64,000 bases of DNA from Strigamia acuminata (GCA_949358305.1 OX442319.1:2790001-2854000); one strand, 5' to 3'. Counted from the first letter of the stretch, positions 32,964 to 46,862 are shown. The notes: a model not told the origin generated them from the letters alone. Program-made: numbers and translations.

Positions 32964-33335
32964 TTGGTTGAATACGACCACATCACACCGCACTGCAGAA
33001 AACATAAGATATTGTCATTGGTCAACCTACTGCTCCTCTTTGATTTGTCATCATTGTGTGATGCTCTCCGCGACCCTGCTCATCCCGCACATTTCATCAC
33101 CAACCAATACCACCCGGAGGCCTTCGTTCGCACCACTCGTAGACACATGTTTGAACCTGCCACGCATATCACTGCATATTTGTCGAAATCGTACCCATTT
33201 CGTTGTTTCTCGTCTTGGAACAATCTCCCCATCGAGCTTCGTTCCTCTGCCCTTGAATGTTCGTCAGCTATGTGTGCGTCTCATTGCCGCCATTTCCATC
33301 GGCGTCTACATCGTCACTTATTATCGGTTCAATAA
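32964..33335 (+). pseudogene. LINE reverse-transcriptase C-terminal tail
   Basis: The frame ends with RTTRRHMFEPATH, then YPFRCFSSWNNLPIELRSSA. This matches the 'R(T)xxx...FxxxxxxxWNxLPxxLR' signature that closes many Jockey/CR1-type LINE ORF2 proteins. No catalytic RT motif is present, so it is a 5'-truncated remnant. The sequence downstream, ending CACCCTGTATA near 33576, may be a separate mariner-type MITE end. Confidence 0.45.
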
Positions 33336-33702
33336 TCATTGTATCATTGTATCATGGTGCTCTACAACTTTGAAATTGGAAATTTTGCTGTATCTTAAAC
33401 AGTTTAAAAGTTAGGGAGTGAATGACCTTGAAGATGACCTTCCAGGCCAAATTTAAGGTCACCACTCGATAGCCTACCATCGACTTCATATATGTCTACA
33501 TCAATAGAATTGATATATCTTTGGTCATTTTCAAGAAAAAAAGGTGTTTTCAGACTTTTGATTCACCCTGTATAATACAAGCATAAGTTAATAATAAACA
33601 AAGATAAATAACATGTCAATACATATTTGCAAAAGACATTAGCAAACTGAAATTCAAATACACATCATGCGAACTAGGCAATATAGAGCGAATGACACCC
33701 CG

Positions 33703-33912
33703 CAGAGGCGGATCTAGCATAGGGCTAATGGGGCTTGAGCCCCGGGCCCCCAAATTCTAGGGGGCCCCCAAGACGCAAGGCAATGTACTAAAAAAAAAAA
33801 AAAAGGTCGCTAAAAAAAGAAAAAGGAAGAAAGGTCGCTATTACAAATTTCGATAAAGGGGCCCTGAAAAAATCTCAAGCCCCGGGCCCCCGAAAAGCTA
33901 CATTCTCCCCTG
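33703..33912. repeat. Small hAT-like MITE
   Basis: The left end CAGAGGCGGATCTAGCAT and the right end, complemented, CAGGGGAGAATGTAGCTT match at about 13 of 18 positions. Two GAGCCCCGGGCCCCC-like blocks in the same orientation lie inside. The CAGRGGCGGATC start is typical of many hAT ends. No clear 8-bp duplication was found. Confidence 0.4.
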
Positions 33913-36019
33913 CATCAGGGTACTGAACAAACTAAGAGTGGGGACACTTCATTCATCTACAACACCGCAAAGGGCATGACGCTGCACACGGTACATCACA
34001 ACAATACCGCGACAAGCCGGCTCAAAAGAATGGTTTTGCATCAAAAAACCAGTAAGGTTAGGTTCAAGGGGGCACGCAGCCCCCTCTTGATAAACCTTCT
34101 TAAGAATTAAAATATAAATAGTCACAGTTTCCAAAGTCACGGTATATTCGTGTCCCGGTAGATTGTGTCGCGCTAGATGACGTGCCCCGGATGAGCCTCA
34201 TTACTCCTAACTGTGGTCTGTGCGTTACCACCAGAAAAAATAGTTCAGTTCGGTTTTAAATTTGTTTTATTATTTTCATCTATATGTTAACTTTGAGTTT
34301 CGCGGTTCGCACTGGTGCAGCGCGCTGCGGTGGTACCTAATGCAACTATTAATGTTATATTAACCCGGATAGCAGCGCCATCTTCTTGAATTCAGGGGAT
34401 TATTGTGCGTGAGCATTTTTAAAGTTTAGCATTCTGTAGGAAACGATCCAGTTCCACTTTACAGCTAAAGTCTGAATTGTTTAGTTGCAAAACTGTTCAC
34501 TAGATGGCAGTAATTGCCGACAATTTAAATATCAAATGATTGTTTTGATTGTATAATTGCAGTACGTAATCGAATACTTGTATTTTATATTCGTAGAAGT
34601 CAGGAAACAAACAAAAAAGACCAGCAATTTTTCTGAATACCAGTATATAGATTCGTAGGACGGGCCCCAGAAATTTGCCCGAAATTTGCCGTGTGTTCGC
34701 TCTCTTTAGTCCGGACAAAATCTGAGCTTAACAGATGTACACTGTACTTCTATCTTTATAATTTTTAATAAAAATTTTAATAAAATTCTGACAATTGAGA
34801 CCTTGATGCTTGGCAATGGGTGTGGGTTCATCCATCAATTGCCCAAATGGACCTCACAAAAGCGCACTGGCAAATGAAATAACTATAAAAAGATCTATTG
34901 ATTTGGACTAGCTCCGCGTAAAAATTATAATCAATGGAATCAAAGCAATCAATTTCCAATTTGATTGTGATTATACGTTGGAATGACCTTCCTACATCGC
35001 TGCAGACATCAGCCCACGCATGCAATTTGTCTAGCAAAGAATAAAAAAATAAAAAAATAAAAAAAACTGATTGAGTGATTTTTTTTTTTAAAGATAATTT
35101 TTTTCATAAATTAATTCAATAAATTTGAATTGGATGCTCTTCTGGCCAGTTTATTTGCACCTACACCCTTTAAAAGCGAATTAGCTCGTCCTTAAATCCA
35201 ATTGAATGAAAAAAAAATAGTTCAACTTGTTCGTTTTCTCGTCCAACACGTTGCAAATTGGTACCAGTATTGCATCGGAACTGAATTTATTGCCGAGCGA
35301 GAAATTTGTACCAGTATTGCATTGCTAAGCAACAATCTCATTCATTTATCTCTGCCCGTTTTTCATGCAGTGTAGTTTGTTGTATGAATTAATTTTATTT
35401 ATTAAATGTGTGCAAAAATTGGAATCGGTATTTTGCAATTTTTTTATTATTATTATTATTATTGTTATTTAATAAACATAATTTGACATGTCTTTGACTT
35501 TTTTTTAAACACAAACACTGAAATTGTTTAATGCACCTAAATTTGTACAACATAATTACAGAGATTGAAGTTTGGTAGACAAGATGGTATGCCGAACGGT
35601 GTCTTTTATACTCTATACTGTATATGAAATGCATAATTAGAAATTTTTAACAATTTAATACCAAAAATAAAAAGATTAAATTGGTAATTAAGTATCAGAC
35701 AAAAAGCACAATTTGCTCGTCGAGTTATACATCACTTTTATCATATTTTCTCGTAATATTATCACTTACATTGCTTCCTTAACAACACACAAGTTAAAAG
35801 TGTACATTTATATTCGATTTGAATAAAAGGAAAGAAAATGAAAGATGACAGAGAGGAGAGGAGTGAAGAGATTTTGAAGGCGTGTGACGTTTGATGGCAC
35901 TTAAATCTAAAACAAACTATTTATCTGATTTTATGCGAGTGAAATAAATATTGTATGTTAGCCAAAAGTCCTAACTTTGCTTTCTACTTGATACGATGTT
36001 TTAAAAGCGCCTCAAAGAG
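33913..36019. other. No recognised gene
   Basis: AT-rich DNA with short unrecognised open frames and an (ATT)n run near 35445-35465. Confidence 0.5.
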
Positions 36020-36120
36020 CCCATATGGTCCAAAAATACATCAAAATGCAATTTTTTTTAGTTTTTAATCCACAAATAATTTTGGAATGCATTGTAAAAT
36101 ATATTTTTGGACCATATGGG
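36020..36120. repeat. 101-bp hairpin with CCCATATGGTCC ends
   Basis: 19-bp perfect arms (CCCATATGGTCCAAAAATA and its complement) enclose a 63-bp loop. The outermost part is itself nearly palindromic. No target duplication is obvious. Confidence 0.6.
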
Positions 36121-38170
36121 AATGGAGAAACTGAATTGAGAATTTTGGGCGAGATAGAAAGTTGTTGGAAGGAAGTTAAGTTAGTTACAGACAAAACAAC
36201 AAGGATCAGTTTAAGCAAAAAAAAAAAAAAAGAGAATCATTTTTTCGCAAATACGACCTCTGATAAAGAAAGCAGTGATGGTCAATAAACCGCACAGTTT
36301 AATGGTAAAATTGCAAGAGTCATTAAACTGTCGCCACGTGGCACACGTTCTTTAGTCATGCAAGGAAACCATTACACGGCGCGCCAAGCATCTAGTTTGA
36401 ATATAGAATTAATGGCAGAGACGGCGAGACACAAACTCACAACGAGCAAAGCGAACACGAGTCAATCTGAGTTTTGAGTTGCGAGTGGAGGAAAAGTTGT
36501 GCAGTGAAAACTGCACACAATACACAATGGTCATTGAAATTAAACTTTTTTTTCGTGAAGTTTGGCACCACAATATTTTTTTCTTATATGATGGTCATTT
36601 CATTTCATATTCAGAGAATTATATTTACATTTTTAAGTGATGTTTAATTTAATTTTTTAGTTTTTTTTTTCTTTTTTTCTTTTTATTTAATATTTTTTTT
36701 TTTCTTTAATAATTTTTTTTTCTTGGAATGGACTGAATGAACTGAATTAGATTAGATTAGAGAAGAAGAGACAAAGTACAAACGAAGAATTGCATGTGTG
36801 CATCAATTAAAATGTCTGCAAAAAACGAAAAAAAAATAAAGACACGAAAATATATAACGATAAATATGAATTCATATCCAACTGAAAAATTTTTGCTTCT
36901 TTAAAAAAATTATTTTTAATGATTTGTTTCACTAACTAAATGAAAAATAGCAAAAAAAAATTAATTACGAAATTTTTATATACGGTAAAAAAAAAAATAA
37001 TAATAAAAATAATAATAATAACAACAACAACAAAAAGAAATCTCTTTTTTGTACGTATTTTAAGAATTAAAAAACAGAAATATTGAACGCAAAGTTACAA
37101 TATCACATTAGTTATCACAAATACTACAGAAACGGTACTTTTTGTATATTTTCTATCATTGTGTTTAATTCCTACAAATTGTTTTTAGGTACCTGAAAAC
37201 ATACAATCGAAATACAAAACTTTAATTTTTTTTTTCCTTTTTCTTTTTAGAGATTAAAATAGTTAGCCTTTTGCACTCTCATTATCATTTCTGCGATAAC
37301 TTTTGAGAGGCAAAGTTATCAAAAATGTCGAAGCCAAATATAATTTTATATTTTTTTTTTAATTTTTTTTTTTTTTTTAAATAAGTGAAAATGTAAAGAT
37401 CGATGAGCTCTTCTCATCACCCCAATCTCACGAGAGTGCAATACAAATATCACAGATGCCGCTAAAAATAGAAAATATAAACTTTTGATAGAGCTGTATA
37501 GAGCTTTTGATATAAAAGAATACCAAAACAAGCTTGCATGCACGCAAATAGCCGAATAAGTGGGGCATGTAAAAATATTAAATTAAAACTAAAAAAAAAA
37601 AAAAAAACAACAACAATACTTTTTGTTAGTCTTAAATTTAACCACACCACTTTGTTTTTGTTTTTTTTCTATTTAAGAAGGGCAGATATGATGAAAAATA
37701 CAATTTGATCTTCAAAGTCATTTTCACGCAAAACATAAAAACAAAATTGTTCTGTTTTGTTTTACTTAGTCACGTTTTCACTTAATCTTTGGTGACTACG
37801 CCGTTTTTTTTTTCATAGTCTTCCATCACTCATCCACCAACACGTTCTTCAAAGCGTTGCACATGTCTCACAATGGAATTGATTGAATTGTTCACTTACA
37901 AAAAAATTATCACAGTTTTACAGGGTTTTTTTCCTCAGTTTTTTTTTTCTTTTTTTTCTTTTTTTTTCCATGGACGAAAACATTATTTTTTTAAATTTTT
38001 GTTAGCATATATATATTTTTTTTTTATATTTTAACCTACATCTCACCTTGGAATGATAAACTCGGGGCAGATTGGTCATTTGTGCCCATCATCGAAGCCA
38101 TGTCACGGCATAATTTGAGGATGAGTGAAAGTTCAATCGCAAAAAATGTGATTTTTAAAAAAAAAAATGT
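36121..38170 (-). other. AT-rich DNA downstream of myostatin
   Basis: No coding sequence seen. Many poly-A/T runs and short (AAT)n/(AAC)n stretches near 37000-37040. The part nearest 38170 should contain the myostatin 3' UTR, but I cannot fix its end. Confidence 0.5.
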
Positions 38171-41100
38171 TTATGTGCAACCACACCTGTCGACAACCAT
38201 TCCTGGCAGAAGACCATAAATAATGTTGTTGTTGTCGTCAAAGTACAGCATGGATATGGAGGACATTTTGCGAGGCGCACAACACGGTCCGGCCGACCCG
38301 GACCGATTGGCTTGTTGCACTAGGTGGGTGTGTGGATATTTTTGCAGAAATACAAATGGACATTCACCCGAACAGTAATTAGCTTCGTATTTTTTAGGAG
38401 CAATAATCCAATCCCAGCCGAATTCCTCAAAATCGACTGTGAGTGGATATCGGCAACAGCGTACCTCGTTTGAGTTTTCCTCGCAATTCAGTCCCACCAT
38501 TCGTTTGCGCCGTTTTCTCTTCTCCTCTGTCATGTGGATCTCGATATATGGCACCTAATTATATAAATATAAATATATAAATAATGTATTTTTTGTACGT
38601 TTTTTGCATAAATAATGCATTTTTTGTACCTTTTTTGCATAAATAATGCATTTTTTGTACATTTTTGCCATAAATAATGCATTTTTTGACCATTTTTTAC
38701 ACAAATAATGCATTTTTTGTACATTTTTGGCATAAATAATGCGTTTTTTGTACATTTTTGCCATGAATAATGCATTTTTTGTACATTTTTTGCATAAATA
38801 ATGCATTTTTGGTACATTTTTTGCATAGATAATGCATTTTTTGTACATTTTTTTTAAATTTATGACTTACTAATGATTCATTACTGTGGTCTACGTGGAT
38901 TAATCCTCGGCCGTTTTTGTCAAACGCTTCGATGACGAGGCCACGGTTACGCGACGAATGTTGTATCCAGTCGACTAACAGCTTGTTAATGTCTATCCAG
39001 TACCAGTTGCTCTTTAGGTCGGTAAACCTCATTGTGTTTGTACGAAAGTGACTGAGGACGGGTCGCATGTTGTCACCAGTTTGCACGTGGTGCACGTGGA
39101 TGTTTGTGTCTTTGTCGATGGACGCTTTGGAAGGTGTCACGTAAAACCAGAGTTTTCCTACGACCACGCGGTCAATGTTGGCCAGTCCGTTGGTCACTAG
39201 TGGAAAATATTGTACATGCAAATCGGAGGAAAAATTCCACGCTGCAGGTACTGAAAAGAAAGAGAAAAATAAAAAATTAAATTAAAATTATTTTATGCAA
39301 ATTAGTTTGAAATTTGGAATTAAGTAAGAGGTCAGGGAGAACTGGCCAACTGAAAATATCCATTTCATTTCTGGCGTAATTGCTAAAGCACAAGGTCACA
39401 TCTCATTTTCACCTAAAATTTTTGTTTACAAATCGAGAAAAAAAAATAAAAAAAAAAAAAATAAATAAAATAATTGAACTTGAAAAAATACTTGAAAAAT
39501 ACATTGAAAATCAATTCCGCGAAATTCTAGACATTAAGCGAAAACCAATACATTATAAAATATATTTTCCAAGCATATGGGAAGTGAGCAACTTGCGGAA
39601 GTATAATATCAATAGATACTAATAAAAATAAATAGCTAGCCCGTATTTTTATTTAATTTTGTCCCAGTTGGACGACGGCAGACATGCACTTGGGGCCAGT
39701 TTAGTGGTCAATGATCCCGGGATTGAGTGAAAACAGGGTAAAAACCTTTCTTGTCGTAATTTGAAGCAATTAGGGTGGTTTCTCTCTCAAAGCAGGCCAA
39801 TGTCTCCCAATTCGCGCCATATCGAGCGATTCATTGACTGGCGTGCGTCTAGGGCAAAGTGCTTACACTGCCCTGCACAGAGTGCATAGAAACATAAACA
39901 CTAATAAAAAAAACTCGGCGCATTAAATGTGGTTGCCAAAACATTGCGTTCACGCCAAATACTCGATGGTCAAGCCGGAAGTGTGTGCGACATTATTGAT
40001 TGATCTACTTAATACACAAAAGCAAATAGTGGGCGGGTAGCCCTTGGGAGCAGCTATGTAATGCCCGCCTACGCCTTCTTTTCCGAGGGCTCTCCAACTA
40101 CCGAGGGAAAGTGAAAGCCTTTTCATCCGCTGACCTTTCTCGCTCGGCGCGCTAGTTCAAAGCTCACGAGTTCCACAATCCCAACATTGAACTTTGTTCC
40201 CTAGTTCTACTATATTTCACTTAATTTATTCATGCTAAATCCTCGTTTGCATAATCGGCACGAAATTCGACACCTATTTGCTGCGATCCGGCTTTTTATT
40301 AACTAAAATTGTTAATACAACGCAGTTGAGAATTGAGATGGCGTTTATAGGACTTAAACTCGAAAATCTTGCAAATAAAATAAAAGCGATGCTTCGCTGC
40401 AGTGCTTTAGTGCGATTAAGTTGAATTGACGCAATGTTGTCTTCTTTTCTTGCTTTTTATATTCTTATCCCTATCTGTTATGTAAATGTTAGAAAAAGTG
40501 TTTGCGCGCTGCAATGGCAGACAGACCGGCACCTGGTGAGTGATGGAAAGCGGCGCGACAGTGTTAATTAGTCTCACACAAAGGGCGAGCGATCGATTGT
40601 TTTTTGTTACTGATGCACGAAAGTGGGGATGTCTAGTTCGCCAGTTTTTTTTATCATGCAATGCGAACGAATGAGTGTCAGGCCAATTTGAGAAATTAAA
40701 CTTTGTTGGGAATTTGAATTTAGGTTGGGCGTTACAACACGCGCTGCTAAAAATAACTTATCTGAAAAGCAACTGATGAAAGAAAATTGACTTCAACCTG
40801 TTGTCAAAACAATACAACTGATATAAATACAAGTGTGTGTGTATATATATAAATACAGCCAAAATATTTTCAACTACTTGGGTCAACGGTCTATTGTTAA
40901 CAGATATCGCAAAATGGAACAAAAAATGCATCAAACACGAGTCAACAAGCCGTAATTCATTTATTTCCAATGTTTTTCGCACTTTTTTAATTATTAGGCC
41001 TAAATTTAAGTCTAAATTTTTTTTAAAAAAAAAATTTATTTAAATTAATTTCAATTTTGATTAAAACTTTTTTCAAATGGAGAGAGAAAAAAACGCAACC

Positions 41101-41910
41101 AACTACTCAATATCAACAGATATACTTCAATCAGCAATTTAACCTTGACTCTCGCTGACTCTTTACTGGAGAAAGCACAGCTGATCTACTTGCACGCGCG
41201 TTCGCCCTACTCCTCCCTCCCTTCCCAGCTGGGCCTGGGCTGGGACCGAGCGAGGGTCGCTATTGAGGTGTCACTCTTTCAGCTGTTGACCCACTTGTTG
41301 TATTGGGTATGCGAATGCAAAACAAAACAAGCCAATATTTTTAAAACGAGTCGTTTTAAGTTTAAAAGTCGTAAGAAGCAAACGCGGAAGTGGCGAAATT
41401 TTGATTTAAATGAATTTAGTAAAATGAATTGTAATTGAGTTTGTTACCTTGTTTGGCCATGGTCAAGATAATTCTAGTCCTGGCGTGATAGTCGTCTTCG
41501 GCCTCCTCGTAGACGGGGCCGGGCTCGAAGGCGGGCGAATCGCTCTGCATTCCGTACATATCGATGAGATCAGTTATGGATGGAATTTTGGGCAACACTT
41601 TACCGCTAATATTGGGCGCTCTTTGCAGTCCCAATTTGCTCAGAATCTGCTGTTTGATTCCCTCTTTGGTCAGGTTGATGACCTCTTCGCGCACGCGGCA
41701 TCGTGAACAGTTCGATGCGACGAACACTCCGGGCACGCGTTGCTCGCTCGCGTCCGAGTCCGACGTCGGCGACTGGTCGGTGCCGGTCGGCGCGCCATAC
41801 TCGACGGGAACGCGTGCACTCGTGCGGACCGGCGGCGGCAGACGGGACGCGATGGCCGCCTGCACTGTCACGAGCACGAACGGGAACACGAATAAAGTGG
41901 GAGCCTTCAT
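38171..41910 (-). CDS. Myostatin/GDF8-GDF11 (myoglianin-type) TGF-beta ligand
   Basis: Secreted TGF-beta family ligand that limits muscle growth and controls developmental timing. Three exons, 41910-41448, 39250-38871 and 38554-38171, have GT-AG borders and matching phases and give 408 residues (1227 nt with stop). Exon 1 has a signal peptide ([18 protein letters not shown]) and the start of the propeptide, including [20 protein letters not shown]. Exon 2 has the propeptide core ([25 protein letters not shown]). Exon 3 has the furin site KRKRRKR, then the mature domain with [46 protein letters not shown] and the terminal VVDRCGCT. The cysteine set is the full nine of the myostatin/activin group. 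Intron 2 holds a minisatellite. Confidence 0.96.
38580..38848. repeat. 31-bp minisatellite in myostatin intron 2
   Basis: About 8.7 copies of a 31-bp unit (AATAATGCATTTTTTGTACA plus 11 more bases), each with a few substitutions but constant length. It fills almost all of the 316-bp intron. Because 31 is not a multiple of 3, the reading frame rotates, yet on the gene's sense strand the repeat is largely stop-free. Confidence 0.93.
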
Positions 41911-41990
41911 GGCTCAGGAGCAAACACGCCAACAAGTGGACACGCCAGGCCGAAAAGATGCACTCGCAGGAGCGCGCGCGCCGCGCCGCA

Positions 41991-41999
41991 CTTTTATAG
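41991..41999 (-). promoter_or_regulatory. TATA box of the myostatin gene
   Basis: The minus strand reads CCTATAAAAG about 80-90 bp upstream of the start codon at 41910, in a GC-rich context. This leaves about 50 nt of 5' UTR if transcription starts the usual ~30 bp downstream. No other TATA-like element lies in the next 100 bp. Confidence 0.65.
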
Positions 42000-42049
42000 G
42001 GGAAGGCGCGGCAATGACGTGGGACGGGGCCCCACCCCTCCCACTGCTT

Positions 42050-43766
42050 TGGCCGTCGTCATTCTCACTAGCTCTCGAGAGGTGTGGACTTCAGCCTTCA
42101 TTGTCACGGCGAGCCACATAAGAAGGACTTCGTCCGATCTCATGATCGCTCTCGCTCGCAAACCCCCGCGCGGCCAGCGAGCGAAACTTGCTGGCGACCG
42201 CGAAGCGACACCGACCGCTTTGTTGGTTGGCGCGCGATTCCAATTCCAATTCCATCCCTATCCTCGCTCGCGTGACGTGACATTACAACCTTACACGTGC
42301 AAAGCTCGATCCAATTTTTTTTTTTTAATTTTTTAATTTTTTTATTTTTTTTTCATTCACACACAAATTGTTATGTAATTGATTGAAAACTTGAAATCAA
42401 TCTCCTTTTAAATTTATTTATACGTTTTTAGAATTAAATTATGAGAGTTTGTGCGAAATGATACAAATTTACTTCGTTTTATTAAAGCTTGGCCGCCACC
42501 GTGACGCCGAGCGAAAAAATGGGAAAATAAGAGGAAAATATAACTTGTGGCTTCTCGGGTATCCTTCTCCCCTCCGTGTCCATCTAGGTCCCTTTAGGTC
42601 TCCCCTTCCTGTCAAAGGCCAGGACCTGTTCGGGCTTCTCCAGTTCCCTCGAACACGTCAAAGCAGCGCACAGTAGCTTCAAACACCCATTAACATTGTG
42701 TAAAGTCCTCACCTGGAAATTAATTACGATAGCTTCACCCCTGCATTGTTACATAAAATAACTTCTGTGATTGTTACAGAAATGACAATTTATTTCTGAT
42801 ATTTGCACATTTATTCATTTATTCTATTATCATTTGCAAAAATATATTAGAAAATTCATTCTCGCAAAATATAATTCCAACGTATTTTCGAACCGTATGG
42901 GAAATAATAATAATAAATTAAATAAATAAAATTGTCGCTAAAAGACCCATGAACCCGATAGACCAATTCCAATGTTAAAAAAAAGGAATTTATTGATAAA
43001 AAGATACCCGGTTAAGAAAACTAGGTCAACAAAATTGTATTATTATTAATAATTTGTAAATTGTTTAACTTTGAATCCAAATTGTCTACTTTTTTGTTTA
43101 TAAACTTACTTAAGATTTTAAATTTAGTCAATTAAATGATTTTTGAGATGGTGCGATGATGGATGTGTGCGAGGATGAATGTGGACTTTCTTTCGGGCTC
43201 AAGGGCTCGCCCCTCATATCTTTTGTTCGGCGAAATGGAACCATTTGAGATAGCTGTTGAAAAGGGGGAAAACGACATTTCATAAAACTAAACCGTGAGA
43301 CCCAAAAGAAATGTAAGGGGACGAGAAAACATTTTTTCATTATTTTCTTTTAGCAACTTGTTTAATTGAGTGCAATCCCGAAATGCCCGTGCGCCCTTCA
43401 AGCGGCCTCAAACTTTTTTTTTTCCTCTTCGCTTGTTTCTTTTTTCTCTTTTTTTCATGTTCAAGGGTCGACCTTTCCCAAAATAGCTCAACCGCATTCC
43501 ACCCTCGCCCTGCCGTGCCGAGAAGAACCCTGAGCTCAGAGGGGATTTATCATTCTCGCGAAACCCATATACAACTGCATTATTGCTCCTGCTCCTACCT
43601 GGACCAAGACCTGGACCTGGACCTGTTCTGCACTTCAGCTGCTCTTTTAAACCTTTTTCCTGCCTACTCGTGACCTTTCCTCCATGGCACCTGTGTTGTT
43701 TCTTTTGCAAAGAAGGAAGACCTGTGTCCTTGAGTTGTTACGCCAACAATTTCTAGCCTTTTTCAC
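42050..43766. other. Upstream region of myostatin, no recognised gene
   Basis: GC-rich up to about 42290, then AT-rich. Open frames are short and lack recognisable features. There is a small CTGGACCAAGACCTGGACCT-type repeat near 43600. Confidence 0.5.
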
Positions 43767-43768
43767 TA

Positions 43769-44001
43769 CCGTATTTTACCGATTAAGAGTCGTCTGCGAA
43801 TAGTAGCCGCGCCTGAGACACCAAGAATAACATATTTTTGCAAAAGTACGAGATTGTTTCCGTATTTAACCTCACAAACGTACGCTTTGACTTGGTTTGC
43901 TTTCATTAAACAAATGCAAGAAACGAAAAACCGAAATTGTAATTGCCGACAAAAATGGCAGTTTTGAATAAGAGCCGCGGCTCTTAATGGATAAAATACG
44001 G
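43769..44001. repeat. MITE with CCGTATTTTA ends, TA duplication
   Basis: Inverted ends CCGTATTTTACCGATTAAGA and the complement of CCGTATTTTATCCATTAAGA are flanked by TA at 43767-43768 and 44002-44003. A truncated second copy lies at 46865-47225. Confidence 0.8.
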
Positions 44002-44070
44002 TACCTGTATGTATTTATTTGTAACGGCAACCCATCTATGGACAAAGGGCCGCAAAAAAAAAATACGGTA

Positions 44071-44222
44071 CAGTCAAAACTCTTTATAACAAAAAATTGA
44101 TTCGTTATAACGAGAATTCGTTATATCGAAATTTTTTAACGTGGTGTTCTATGGCCAGCCAACCAAACCGGCCATTTTTAGGCATTCCTTATATCGCGAT
44201 TCGTTATAAAGAGTTTCGACTG
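44071..44222. repeat. 152-bp mariner/pogo-type MITE, TA duplication
   Basis: Ends CAGTCAAAACTCTTTATAAC and, complemented, CAGTCGAAACTCTTTATAAC, bounded by TA (44069-44070, 44223-44224). This terminus is typical of Tigger/pogo-related elements. No coding capacity. Confidence 0.88.
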
Positions 44223-44224
44223 TA

Positions 44225-46862
44225 TTCGTTTTATTCGACTTTTCCAATTTTTTTTTACATTTTAAAATATTTTTTTTCTAAAAGCTAATTCCTTTTTAGC
44301 CATCAAAATGGAATTTTACACGCTTGCACCTGGTTTGCTAATCTATTATTGACCACATACAACATCCCAGCCACCTGTTGCTTGTTCTGCACTTGATTGA
44401 TGCACTACTTCTTATTGTAGTCAATTTTTTAGATCGCAAATACATTTCGCGGATGAGTCAGAGTTAATTTTCCGCGTTTTCCTTTATCGGTAACTAAACC
44501 TGACTGACTGGTTTTGATTTGATTAGTTATCTCCTAGTTTCCAAACTATAATATGGCCGAGTCCATAACGAGCACATGACTAAAATCAGAAGCGTTGTAT
44601 CAACTCGCGCATTAAATAGGGTTGCATAAGGACAAAGGGATGCCCCTTGACAAGGTCGCACGTTTTTATTTTTCACATTCCTTAGCCGGATCGTCACCTC
44701 CACCTACGCAACTCGATATAAAAAGGGAAATAAATGCGAAAGACGGCACGTGCAATGCTCGAAAGCCCACCACTATCGTTTAACTTTAAAGTTAAAACCC
44801 TGATATCTTTCTTTTCTTATCGTTAAATGCGTCTCTTCAGATAACGACGTCTCTCTCAGATTGCTGCGCGTTGAATAATTATTAATCTAAATCAAAATAA
44901 AAGTTGAAAACAGGTGTCGTTTATTTTATTTTATTTTATTATAAAAAAAATTGTTTTAATAATACTTTAAGATTAAAAAAGAGAGTTTGGTGTCAGGTTA
45001 AATTTAGAATTAGATTAAGTGCTTTTGTAATCCCGGCACGATTTTCTTTAACTGTAACCCGGTTTGTAATTATTAAATTTTTATTTTTAGTTGTATTTAT
45101 ATCTGTTTATAGGCCATTTAATTAAATCGAGGTCAGTCTTCTTGTTAGTAAAGCATTTAAATGAAATAGTCATAGGCATCCGAGATTTTTTTTTTAACTT
45201 TTGTAAACATTTAAATAAAAAAATAATTGAAATATTTATAATAAAAAAAAATTCTAAAATATTTTCAGAAAAAAAAAATTTGCAAGACAGCATTCTTGGT
45301 GAACTTTCCCGCTGTTTTAATTGTGTCTTGACACCCAAATCGTCACACACCCCTCACAAAAATTTTACTGTGAAGCGATTTATTGTATTTATTTCAATAG
45401 ACGCTTTCATAAAGTCATTTAAACTTGTTTATATTTTTTTAACCAGTCTAAATGTATAAAAGTACAATCTAACGTCTAAAATGTTGCGATGAGACATGGT
45501 TTGGGGGTTTCTAACATGGTTTCCTGACAGTTTCCAAACTTTCAGACACCTAGTTAGCGACCCATGTGTTTGCGATGGGTCGCGGAACTGTTTGAGTCTC
45601 CATCTTTGATACCCAACTTCTGCATATGAATGCATTAACTATTGTGTTTCTCGAGCTGATGTACATGGATGTGTATGGAGTAGGCAAAAGAACGACCATG
45701 TTGGTTAAAGGATAAACATAACTGGGTTTTTAATTAGGAACAAAATAGGTGGCGATGCACGAAGTAGCGTAACAAAATAACGAGTGGTCAAGCTGACCAA
45801 TGGAGTCGAACACTCCATTAACCACATCCGATTTTAATTACTGACAGCATTCTCATGGAATATCGTTAAAATTTGTTGTTCATCGCTAAATGTTAACGTT
45901 TTTAATCGTTTGCTAGTTCTTTACATAATCTCAAACTGCAATTTGATTTACTTCCTCTCGGATTGCAAAGAAATATCAATTTATAGAACAAGATGATAAA
46001 ACAATTTCAAATTAACAAAATTCAACAGAAATGTCAACAAGTAAATTAAAAAAAAAATCCTGAACGTTAATCTTGATTAAAAGTAATATAAATTTTTTTT
46101 TTTAAATTTTAACTGCAAAAAGAAATGGCGTTTGGAAAATTAGGTCTTTCGAAATTGTTTCGAAGCGAAGCCAAGGTCTTTGTGGTGTCAACAATTTCGG
46201 CTTTAAAACATGTTTGGCCTTTTCTAAGTGACCGTCGCCCTTTGGCGTCACGTCACAAATGCCAAAATGAAATTGATATCCACGTTTGAGTTTAAATACA
46301 CGATGTTGATGATGATGATGATGATGGGGAATATGTTCACCCACGCTTATTCAGTTTCCTAGCCGAATATGCACTGACCCTGCCCCGGGTCACAGGCAGA
46401 ATAGAGGGGATGGGAAAAAATGTTGACTGGTAGGAAGGCGCCCCTCTGCTTGCCACATTGGCGCCACAATGACACTCTTGAAAAACCTGTTGGTATGTGA
46501 TGTGATGGAGAAGGTCAACATCATCATTTTCATCATCACTTTTTCTTTACTGTTATGTTCTGCTTAAACTCAGTAATGCCGGACTTACCATAAAGCTAAA
46601 TAAGCTACACCGCTCTTCTATAGGGCCTCAAAAATATTTCTTTGACAAGTCCGTGTTAAAATTCCTATTTTAAATATTTTTTTTACGGTAGACGCCTGGC
46701 TCTTGCGGTTTTTACCTATGCCAATTTTGGCGGACAAAAAGTCCGTCGCTCAAATTTTCTAACGTGGTTTCCTGACTATTTCCGAACTTTCAGACATCTA
46801 GCTCTTGCAGTTTTTGCATTACCCCAATTTATATACAGAAAGTTTACGTAGTTATTTCAATT
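44225..46862. other. No recognised gene
   Basis: AT-rich DNA. The phrase GTTTCCTGAC near an ACTTTCAGACA motif occurs at about 45515-45552 and again at 46760-46800, marking a low-copy dispersed repeat. A (GAT)n run lies near 46305-46325. Confidence 0.45.

Noticed and set aside
38530-39221. Long minus-strand open frames with [12 protein letters not shown]-type repeats
   Set aside because: They are translations of the 31-bp intronic minisatellite in rotating frames, not a protein gene.
41564-42121. 185-residue plus-strand open frame over myostatin exon 1
   Set aside because: It is the antisense shadow of a GC-rich coding exon and promoter.
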